Below, in pieces: positions 23,877 through 32,946 of a DNA stretch of 35,205 bases. The notes below the pieces were generated by a model. It saw only the letters and a program-made list of their open reading frames with translations, did not search any database and was not told where the DNA came from. The stretch lies in contig WELB01000075.1 of assembly GCA_009602725.1 (NCBI GenBank), positions 119,955 to 155,159 on the forward strand. The letters run 5' to 3'. A program made the position numbers and the translations under genes. Position 1 is the first letter of the stretch. Every line of letters begins with the position of its first letter. This DNA is from Spirogloea muscicola. Taxonomy: Eukaryota; Streptophyta; Zygnematophyceae; Spirogloeales; Spirogloeaceae.

Positions 23877-26036
23877 CTGACAGCCTGCAAGGTCTGCCCC
23901 AAGAGAGGGCAATTAAAGTAAACCTCAGTAGTCTGCAGACAATCAGCCCCAAATCTGACAAGCCCCTAGCTAAGGTGATAGAATGCTGCAACTACTTGTG
24001 CTACATGGTTGAGCTGCTACCAACACTGCAGACAAGGTGGACTCCACTCGTCACAGACCGTCAAAGCTAAGGTGCTAGGGCTGCAGCACCGTTACTGCCA
24101 CTCTGAGAATATTATTCTGATGTTGATACCACAGCTCTCTTAATCTGATTCCAGAAAAGCCCTTAATGCGTGCCTTATACAACGGTCCATTCCATCGAAT
24201 TAATTTGGCTTTACTTCCATGATCCGCAAAATGTCAGTTGCGAGCTGACTCTAAGAGTAAGAGCGGCAGAGATGTTGACGCCAGTAATCGCATTTGGAAG
24301 AGCGAGATGTACAGCAGTAGTGACTGTAGCATCTCAACACTGAGCAGGAACACCTATTGAGAAATGTCACTAAGAATACATACTACAACCCAACAAATCT
24401 TGGTCATGGTCTTATACTTAAGAGAATCGTTCCTACGATGCTTGGCGCTTACAGGTGGGGATTGCTGGCAGACAGATTAAGACTTCAGTGCACATGTACT
24501 TTAGATACATCGAGGACGAGTCCAAGGCCTTACCGCATCTTACGCAACAGTAACCTGCTTTCCTTTACATGGAGTTGCTTTCATACAAATCATTGGTTGC
24601 AAATATTGATCCAAGTACTTTTATGCAAGACGATGCCGTCAAAATCTCCTATTCTAATTATCAGGAAGCACTACACACCAAATTGCTTCTTTGTTTTGAT
24701 CTGAAGAGATGTTGCTGTGGAAAAATCTGCACGAGTGGCTGAGTCCGCTCAATTGTTGCCAATCTCTAGGGCTTGTCCCATGCATAAGGCTGCCAAAGGT
24801 TTGAACAGACTTGCTACAGGGCATTGCAGCCTGGCATAGAAGCTGGGCCACCTGGACCTGCACCTCAAGGGCCTGATTAAGAACCATGTCTTACAAATCA
24901 TACACTCGCATTGTACACATACGGAGTAGCGAGAACCAGGATGAAGTGCTCGCTGTATGCTGTGTCAAACTATAACGCAGATGATATCGGAGTGGTTGCA
25001 AAGCCGACGGTGATGGGTCAACGCAGACTGACTGTATTTTGCATGAAGATGGAAAGGTGAAAGACAGGTCAGAACAGTAGTGGCCAGTGTGCACATCTGG
25101 ACAAGGCTATTTCTTCCTCAATACAAACAATGTACAAATTGTGAAAGGGCAGTCTGGGCAGGCCAGAATTGAAGAGAAGTCTGCAAGCAGCCTACTAGCT
25201 CGGTGTTGTCACCAAGTTATACACGGTCAAAACTTGTCTGCTTAAAGAATTCACTATCTCACAAACAGGGCAACGAGCAAATGACCTCCTTGGCTCACGA
25301 GGGGAGGGCGGCGAGTCCCTCAAGCAGGCCAACAAGAATCCAATGGCATATGTATGCAGGAGGGGGGTTAAAGGAACAGGGCATCGCGGCGCTCTATGCG
25401 CGGAGCGACTGCCATATGAGAGACCTACAAGACTGGCTGGGGAGCATTACAGCTGCAAAGCACAAAACCAGAGGGCGGGCTGGGGAGGGCTTCACATTCT
25501 GCAGTAAGACTGGCAGCCTGCTGCCGAAAGAGCGACTGAAAACACACGAGGCGTCGGCACTGGGCCGGGCTTGAGGAAAGAATGGTCCTGCCGGCACTTG
25601 GCAAAGGATAGGAGGAGACGAGTTCACAGGGGTAGGGAGGCACGGGAAGCGGCGATGGAGAACCCTTGCACCATGGCGGCGGCGGCAACGGTCGTTGCTG
25701 GCCTCCCCTCGGAGCAGGCTGTACCTTCTCTTGTGTGTCCTTACTTACAACACAGGTGGGCTGTTTATATGGACTCCACCCCTGCTCCGGCGGCCTTGGT
25801 CGCCCACAAGCGGAAGCGGCGCCGGTACCTCTTACACAGACCTTGACTGTGAGCAAAGAGCCAGATGCCGATGTGCTTGGAGAAAGCTGCTGGAGTGCAG
25901 GGCAGGCATGCGGTGTTGCCCCCCCTGCAACCAATACCTACCACAGATAGGTCTTGTACCTTGTGAGACCTTGGACTGGTGCAGCCGCCAAAAGGCTGCA
26001 CTTTGCGCCACCGCCATTGGCCGGCAGGATCTCAAT
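23877..26036. other. Intergenic gap between two convergent genes
   Basis: This stretch lies past the NPC1 stop (plus) and past the zinc-finger stop (minus). The longest frames (25203-25574 plus, 25425-25934 minus) have no recognisable domain and no splice-consistent extension. The right part, about 25400-26036, is probably the zinc-finger 3' untranslated region; TGTAA on the minus strand at 25744-25748 is a candidate poly(A) signal. I see no RNA gene. Confidence 0.5.
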
Positions 26037-26300
26037 TCAGTTGACCCAGCCAACAGGCGAGGGCACGCGAGCGGCGCCGCCATTGTAGTCGGCTGTGAGC
26101 TTGCTGTAGATGGAGGAGCGGAGCAGCTGGCCCGACGTGACGCGTTGCGGCGCCACCTGTCCTCCACCATCGTCCTCAATGAGCCACTGACACTGGCGGC
26201 CTAGGCCCTCCCACCGCGGCTTGGTCGGTGTCGTCGACATGCTCTGCGACTGGGATGCCGATGACAGCAGCGCCTGCAGCCGCTGTTGCTGCAGCAGCAG

Positions 26301-26340
<40 letters not shown>

Positions 26341-26359
26341 GACTGCTGCTGCTGTTGCA

Positions 26360-26412
<53 letters not shown>

Positions 26413-27967
26413 ATCTGCATCTGCATCTGCATCTGCTGCATCGCCTGGGCCTGTACGGCCACCGCCACTTGCGCAGCCGCCTCGGCCTGCACTGCCGCCT
26501 GAGCCTGCACCGCCGCCTGGCCCGAGCGAAAGCCAGTCAAGACATGCCAGGTGATTAGCACATAAACAAAACATGGTTTGTCACCTCGGCTGTTGCTTGA
26601 CAACGACGATTGCAAGGTGAGCGCAGTCGGCAACAGAGGGCGCTGCCAATCAGCAGGACCGCAGAACGGCTAGGGGCGGAGGGCCCACCTGCTGAGCGCA
26701 GGACGCCTGCGCGTGCGCCTGCTGCAGCCACTCCGGAGGCGGGCCTGCGCCGCACACGTCGAGCTGCTGCAGGCTGGACAGGAGCTCCTCCATCATGGAC
26801 GCCTTGCTGCCGGTAGCTCCCGGGGAGGCGCCCATGCTGGCGCAGTACGCTGGCGGCGTGCCGCCCATGCTGAGGAACCCGGCCAGATCAACCGGCAGTC
26901 AGTGCCTGCTGCCAGCAGCAGGCCGCAAGCCAGTGCCGGCGCAGACGCAATGACAGGCGCAGGCCAGAATGCCAATGAGCAGCGCCAGCCATCCTTGCAA
27001 GAGAGCGGCGAATCACCTGCACACGGCGTTGACGTGCGGCAACTGCATCCCGTGCATGCTGCCGGCAGCGGACGCTGGAGAGTAAGCCGCCGCGGGCGAC
27101 AGCTGGGACATCTCGCTGGACGGGACGGACAGCGCCGGCATGGAATGCAGGCGCTCCAGCTGCCGCTGGCGCAGCGTGGCGTTGCTGGCGCCGGCCAGGC
27201 CAGCCTCGTTCGCCTGGGAGGCTGCGGCGGCGGCGGCCATGGCCGCCACGGCCGCGGTCATCGCCGACGACGAGTAGTGCGCCGCGCCGTCCACGGCGGG
27301 GCTGGAGGACATCGACCACCGGCGCGCGCGGGCCTCGGGGGAGTTCTGGGGCGAGACGGGCGGCGACACCGGCGGGGAGTACGGCGGCGAGACCGGCGGC
27401 GGGGAGCCCATGTGGTGCTTGACGAGCGTGGACTTGGGCGACAGCAACTGCCTGCTGCAGTCGGCGACGCCGCCAGTGCTGTGGCGGCGGGCATCGCCGG
27501 CGCCGCCGGCGGCGGCGGCCGCGGCGNGCGGCAGGCGCCCTTGCGGAAGTCGGGGCACGCCGCGCCGGCGTAGTGGTACCGCCGCGGGTCACGCCGCCGC
27601 GCCTTCTCGCCGGGGTGCGCAAACGGGCACTCGGTCCAGTCGTGGCTGCGGCCCCTCATGCACCGCCGCACCTGCGCCGCCGCCGCCGCACCTCAGCGAC
27701 ACAGCCTCCGCGCCAGCTGCCAGCTGCGCTGCCGCTAGCAGTAGGGGTGCAGGCAGCGCCACTGGAGAAGCAGTCTATGAGAAGCAAGAGCGGTGGCGGC
27801 GGCGGCGGCAGGAGCGGGCGCCTCACCTTGAACTCGTACATGCGGAACTCGTCGCAGGGGTAGACGTCAACGGGCGACCAGCCCTCCTCCTCAGCATTGT
27901 TGCACGGCAGGAAGCGGTGCAGGCCGCCCAGGTCGTGGTACGTCGGGGAGCTCGCCGGGTCCGCCAT
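26037..27967 (-). CDS. Plant-type arginine-rich tandem CCCH zinc-finger protein (damaged by a gap)
   Basis: Minus-strand exons are 27967-27827, 27671-27017 (containing an 'n' at 27527), 26869-26689 and 26516-26037. Exon 1 starts [15 protein letters not shown] and carries [14 protein letters not shown]. Exon 2 continues [20 protein letters not shown] (C-x5-H-x4-C-x3-H), [14 protein letters not shown], then the start of the first CCCH finger, CPDFRKGAC. That finger and the second should follow, but the 'n' intervenes and the sequence resumes in another frame in a low-complexity region with [13 protein letters not shown]. Exon 2 is also off phase by its length, as expected of a gap. The end is rich in Gln, with a polyglutamine run. 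Plant relatives bind mRNA, shuttle between nucleus and cytoplasmic granules, and act in stress and development. The role here is inferred from that family. Confidence 0.88.
26286..26431 (-). repeat. CAG/CTG repeat encoding polyglutamine
   Basis: On the coding strand, tandem ATGCAG units (MQMQMQMQ) lead into about 17 CAG-type Gln codons. A Leu-interrupted and then a Ser-interrupted stretch follow, then about 13 more Gln codons and LLLQQQ. Nearly pure CAG suggests slippage expansion. The length may vary between strains or be misassembled. Confidence 0.9.
27527..27527. other. Assembly gap inside the zinc-finger exon
   Basis: A single 'n' replaces an unknown length. The frame changes across it and the expected roughly 45-residue double CCCH region is absent, so the missing sequence is probably at least 130 bases. 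The flanks are extreme GGC/GCC sequence, which commonly breaks assemblies. Confidence 0.85.
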
Positions 27968-29640
27968 CCCCGCCGCCGCCGCCGCCGCCGGGGCCACCGC
28001 AGCTGCCGCCAGCCCGCCGCCGCCGCCGCCGCCGCCGCCGGCAATGGCGCCGCGCTTCCCGGCGCCGCAGCTGTCTGCCGCCACAGGGGGGTCTCCGGAC
28101 TTCCGGCGTCCTGCCCGCCCTCCTTCCCTCCCCCTTCCTCTCGCCTCCCTCCTCCCCCCGCAGCTCAACCGCGGGGGGGGCAGCGGAGGAGAGGCCTCCA
28201 GTAACACGACAGTGTGCGGTCGGGGAGAGGGGAGTGGGAGGGGGAGGCGGAGACCGCCCCTGACCCGGGGGGGCCCGAATCCGCCCCAGATGCGTCGCCG
28301 AATGCCCATCCGCGCACCCCGCCAGACGGTGCCCTTACCAGGCGTGGCGCGTGATTGGCCCCGCCCGCACTCCGGCACCCCCCCCCCAGTGGGTCCGCAG
28401 CTGGACCCCTGCGCCACGGGGCGCCCTCCCGCCTGACGCCCCCGACGCGCCCGCCGGCCGCCCGCGGCCCGTCCCGTCGATGCAAGCGATCCGACGGCAC
28501 GCCGCGGCGCGGGGGATTTGGCGAGCGGCGGCGGGCCCTCGGGGGGGCGAGGCAGCCACGCGGCGCCCGCTCAGTCGCTGGCAGCGGATCCGTCACGTGC
28601 CCCTCCAGGTCAGCGCCCGATGACGGCCCCGCACGCCCGCATTGGCGGCACCCCAATCCTCCTTCACGTGACGCCCCGCCCGGGCGGCCAATCTGGAAGC
28701 GTCCGCGCTTCCAGGCCAGCCGTCGATGGCGCATCGACGGCATCGGTTCACAGCAGGGCGGCGCACGCCAGAACGCGCGGCCCGCCGTCCGGAAAAATCT
28801 CAGGGCCGGGTTACACCAGGTCGGTCGGCCGCGCAGAGGGGTACGTGTCGCGCGCTGTATGGAATGACCGGCGTTCCACTGGCGGGCCCGGTCGCGTCCG
28901 CACGCCACGAAGGCGCCACATCGGGGACGCTGACCAGGACTCTTTTTGGGCGCGTTTTGAGGAAGAAACGCTTGCGTTTGCCACGCTGGCGGCCGGAATC
29001 TAGACCATCTCCCGAGGTGGTCTGCATTCCGACCACCCCCCCCCACCCCGGCTCGGCCCAAAAGGGGACAGCTGGCATCAGCCCTGCAAATACACCAAAT
29101 TCCAAATTTCGCATCCGCACGTGCAGGTAGCCTCGGCCTCCGTGGCAACAACCCCCCCCTGACCCGGCGGTCAAATTGATGTTGGGCGACCGCCCCGGTG
29201 TAAGCCGGCCCTCAGGCGGCCGCTCGACGCGGCCTCGACGCGGGCCTAACGCGGCCGCCCCCGCTCTGCGTTCCGATTTCCTATGCCAGGCCCGGGCCCC
29301 GGCGCCAGCCCAATAAGGCGGCCCGGACGTGCAGCGCGGGCCCGCACGTGCCGTCCCCACGCGTCACGCGCGGACGCCGCGCGCTCCGCGCGATGCGCAT
29401 CGGGCGGCGCGCCGCGGCTGCCGACCCACGTGCCCACTCGTGGGCCCGCGCGTGCGCGCCAAGGCGGGCGCGTCCACGTGGGTGCTGGCCGCTTGTGGCC
29501 ACACAAGGCCCCCAAGCTCCGGAGCCGATTGCAGCCACACGTTTCCCGCCACCGGCCCCGAACGGGTTGGCCCCGGGCGGCGCAAGTGGGCTTTCCGGTC
29601 AGTTGGGCTGAACTGACCGGCAGCAGAGCCGCCTTCGGCT
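27968..29640. other. GC-rich block upstream of the zinc-finger gene
   Basis: About 1.7 kb of very GC- and CpG-rich sequence. Long open frames occur on both strands (28165-29151 minus, 28518-29003 plus, among others), as expected when stop codons are rare. None has a recognisable domain, a spliced continuation or a conserved motif. It most likely holds the promoter and 5' leader of the zinc-finger gene. Polypurine/polypyrimidine runs occur around 28105-28160 and 28219-28250. Confidence 0.5.
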
Positions 29641-30065
29641 CGGGCAGAGCCCTCGCTGCTGCCTCCGGCTCTGGCTAGGGGACCCACTTCCAGGAAGGAT
29701 GCGCGGCCAGATTGACTGGTGGCTGAGAAAGGCCAGCCCAAAAGAATGGACAAAGTCTGAAGATGCTAGGCCAGGAGGCCTAGCATCTCTGATCTGCGGC
29801 TGCTTAGCAGCGGTTCCTGAGCGACTCGTAGCTGCTTTGTTTCTTTGTGTGCTTGTTCTTCTTTGGGAAAGAGCTGGTCCTCTCCTCTTGCGGCTCTCGC
29901 TTAGTTTGCAGCGCTCGCAAGCATTGGCTCTTCATCAACGTGCAGGGCGCGCTCTAAGTCAGGCCTCCGGCTTTCGTGGCGGCGCTCCAGCTCCCCAAGT
30001 TAGCTTGCCAGATTTGTTTGTGCTCACCCGTGGGTACTAATGTCATCTTAGGTACCTTAGATTAG
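29641..30065 (+). mobile_element. Retroelement 3'-end fragments, plus orientation
   Basis: Three stacked termini are read. The first is a broken copy (GRALAAASGSG then a stop) at 29641-29710. The second ends SDLRLLSSGS with TGA at 29818-29820. The third reads LALHQRAGRALSQASG and ends PDLFVLTRGY with TAA at 30038-30040. Between them are the 3' blocks CGTAGCTGCTTTGTTTC and GCCAGCCC...AGAATGGAC shared with 840-990 and 12.3 kb. Confidence 0.75.
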
Positions 30066-30490
30066 GTCTCCGTATTATGTAGCATTGTTTAGTCTGCACT
30101 CGACTCTGCCTGAACAATGTATTGGCTTGAATTGGCCTCCCTTTCAATTCATGCGCCCCGCGCGCCTTCTCTCTTCTCCAAGCGCTTGGCCAAACAGAAC
30201 GGCACTCTGCATCAGTGGCCCCTCTCAGCTCCCGTCTCGGATGGTTATCGAGCACGCCCCCCTCTCGCTTTTTGGCCCACCCTCTCCAATTCCCGGGCAC
30301 CGCGCTTTCTCCCCGTGGCCGCGGGCCAAGGCGGACAACTGTTGGCTTTCGATCGATTGCGCGGCACCCTGCGCCGACGGGATGTGGGTCCCCACCCAAG
30401 GAGTTGAGTACTGTGGTGCAGCGGCACCGAAAGCCTCGCCGTTTGATCGAGCCACCGGTGTTCTTTGGTTCTATTCTCGCCCGTCTTGCT
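30066..30490. other. Unassigned stretch between opposed retroelement fragments
   Basis: Nothing recognisable is found. Frames on both strands are open but lack domains. It separates the plus-oriented fragments from the minus-oriented long copy. Confidence 0.4.
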
Positions 30491-30738
30491 GGTGGTAAGC
30501 GCCTTCATGATAGAAGAAGAAAGTGCTCGCCCATTGAGAATAGGGGCTGGAACAACCAGCCCGAAAAAGAATGAACAGTGTACGAGAAGGGGGCCAGGGG
30601 AAGCGCTAAGTAACAGAAACAAAGCTGCTACAAAGCTGCTCATGATAGGAATGCGTGTGTATTAAGAGATGGAGGGCCATGTGTGGCCAAGCACAAAGGC
30701 AAGCACATTGACAAATGTACGTCGCTAGGCTGACCCGC
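30490..30738 (-). mobile_element. 3' untranslated region of the long retroelement copy
   Basis: Read on the minus strand from the stop at 30739, this gives the GTGCTTGCCTTTGTGCTTGG block, a purine/pyrimidine-rich link, the CAGCTTTGTAGCAGCTTTG block, GCGCTTCCCCTGGCCCCC, the GTTCATTC block and finally CCAGCCCCTATTCTCAATGG with GGGCGAGCAC. This order supplies the reference layout for the element's 3' tail and explains the scattered modules elsewhere. Confidence 0.65.
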
Positions 30739-32340
30739 TCAGTAACCACGAGTCAGCACATAGAGGTCGCTTATTGATGCCCGAATACCGGACGGCAAGC
30801 GACAAGCTCTTGAGCTACCAGCCAAGGCTCGACCAGCTTTCTGATGCAACGCATGAGCCTGAGCTCGCTGCAGACAAGCTGACACTCGACGACGCAAGAA
30901 TGATAAGTATGCTGCCGGCATGCTCAGCTGAGCTGGAAGCATATCCTCACGTTGGGCGGATCCCAAGCTTGCAATATTCTGCAGTAAGGTGTGGAAGCGA
31001 GGGCCCATGCAGCCAAAAAGGTCGATTGCCGCCGGTAGGAGGTGATCGCCGCGGGGGTAGTCAGAGTAGTGTCGGAGCTTTCTCTGCTCAGCACCTCCCA
31101 CTGCGTGGCCAGCAGTGTGCGTCGAAGCGGAACTCTTGTCTGCCTCCATCACCACCACATCTACACCAAGGCGAGGGGGCCACCGCCAGGTTGTACACCC
31201 ACAATGTCCAGGGTGCGACGGTGATGGCGTCCCTGGGAGTCCGTGGTGATGGGCATTACATTGCTTGCTTCCACAATAGCGCGGTAGCCGGCGTTGCACA
31301 TCAGGCCCGCCAGGGTGTCTCGAAGGAGGTTATGGACGCCCACCACCTCCGGGCCTGTGGGACACCGCAGCATGTGGGTGGCAAGGTCTCCGCCCTCCGC
31401 ACGGAAGATGCACTCACACTGAGTCACTTTAATCAGGCAGGTCGGGGGTAGGCCGAGGAACAGCTGGAGAAGCATCCGGAATGCCTCGGGGCTGACTCTG
31501 AAAGCGTTGTGGATGGCGTGCGTTGTGAGCCAGTCCGTTGCCCCAATTGTTGCGAGCTGTGTGAGACGTGCCAGACTCCTTGGATTGGTCCTGATATCTG
31601 GCATCGTCCTCAGCGACTTGCGACGCTCGTCCTCGACTGCAGCAACGAGTCTGGCCTGTGCCGCTTTGTCCGGTGCTTGGGCCAGCGCTGAGAAGGGGGT
31701 GAGGAGGGGTTGCAGGGAGGGGAAGGAGCAGATTGCTGTCTCCCGGATGCTCCTGAATTGCACTTGGAAGGCGAAGGAGCCTTCCTCCACCTCGGCTGCA
31801 GGGCCCGCCAGACACGGGAAGCGCAAGGGGAGAAGGGAGGCAACCTGGTGCCAGCAACCGAGAAAGGCTGCCTGCGCCGTCTGTTCAAGTGACCGGCAGC
31901 CCAGGCCGCCCATTCGTGTGGGAAGGGATGCCTGCAGGGAGGATGAAGGTGAGGGGAAGGATGAGTGTTGAATCAGGGAAGCTAGGGTTTGACACCCATG
32001 ATAGGGCTTGCAGCAGGAGTCGTCCAACCGTTTGGGCTGGCCCTTCATCAGCGTGCGTCCTGTTTGAGAGAGGCTGCGCTTGCTGTGCCGGCAGCTGATG
32101 TTGGTAGATGGCCAGCTGACGTGCGACTGTAACCCCCAAACGCCGGCACCTCGCCAATGCTGGCGACCCATGCAGTAAGCCGCATGTGACACCCACAGTT
32201 TGGCAAGTAGTAGGCTCGTGAGGCCGCATAGCGGGTGGCAGCATCCACTCCCGTCCTAGTCGGCGAGCTGCACCTTGCTGCAGGCTCGATGTGCTCGGCC
32301 ACTGCGGCAGGCCGCCGGAGGCCTCCGCCCGGCATCACAA
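30739..32340 (-). pseudogene. Non-LTR retroelement polyprotein, C-terminal half, frameshifted
   Basis: Two overlapping minus-strand frames, 32192-31161 and 31299-30739, form one protein interrupted near 31165. The upstream frame ends GGGPLALV at a TAG; the next resumes DVVVMEADKSS. Upstream, LPTRMGGLGCRSLEQTAQA is typical of the segment just after a LINE reverse-transcriptase domain. CEC...HMLRC near 31400 is a C-x-C-x11-H-x3-C zinc-knuckle candidate. Then come LDIVGV, DVVVMEA and AEQRKLRHYSDYP, followed by LLPAAIDLFGCMGPRFHTLL and the terminal SDLYVLTRGY with TGA at 30739-30741. The reverse-transcriptase catalytic core is not in the window. Matching but broken frames continue to about 32340. 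It is 5'-truncated and frameshifted, so dead. Confidence 0.75.
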
Positions 32341-32946
32341 GCATGTTGTGTCCCTATGCCATGGGTTCCCGTTCAATCAGCACGCGGCCAAGTCAGCTCA
32401 GAGTACCAAGAGGCACCTCGCTCTCAAGGCAGGACTCACTGTACAATGAGTGAGTCCTGTGGTATGCCATCTCAGTGGCTGTTATTAGCATTCACCGTCT
32501 GGGTGAAAATCAGGTCCACTTCATTAGGTGGTGTACACCACATGTGCTCATCACCGCATACTGACCCTGGCAGAGGTGTGCTCCACTTTCTCTGGGCTCA
32601 ACTACGTCATGCACCATGGCGTGTTTAGCATGGACATACCTCCAGTCCAACAACTCACCATCAGCATGAATTGATTGCTACATAAGGGCAATGTGCCATC
32701 TAGTGCAGACCTGAGGGCGACTAGCCTGGTTGCAGCACGCACATGACTGCGGGCCACGGCATCCTGAACCCTCCACATCCTTGTCCAGCAGCAATGGCCC
32801 ATCAAGTCTGCCTTCTTGGACATTCGCTGCCGCAATGTTAGCAGGATAGCTTCTTGAAGAACGACCCAAGCAGGCAAGGCCTAGTGTAATATACTGTCTT
32901 GAGTACGTGAACTCTTGACAACACTCTCAACTCGTTTGTTGCTAAG
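32341..32946. other. Unassigned; 3' flank of the Tpt1 gene
   Basis: No domain is recognised on either strand. The part nearest 32946 is likely the Tpt1 3' untranslated region. A short perfect inverted repeat, AGGACTCACT...AGTGAGTCCT, lies at about 32430-32459. Confidence 0.4.

Noticed and set aside
25203-25934. Open frames on both strands past the zinc-finger gene
   Set aside because: No domain, no consistent splicing partner, and the position fits a 3' untranslated region.
28165-29151. A 328-residue minus-strand open frame
   Set aside because: The other strand and other frames are equally open, the composition is Arg/Gly/Ala/Pro driven, and no domain or start context is seen.
32602-32877. 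A 91-residue minus-strand frame downstream of Tpt1 as a small gene
   Set aside because: No family resemblance, and it could not be joined to the retroelement protein or to Tpt1.
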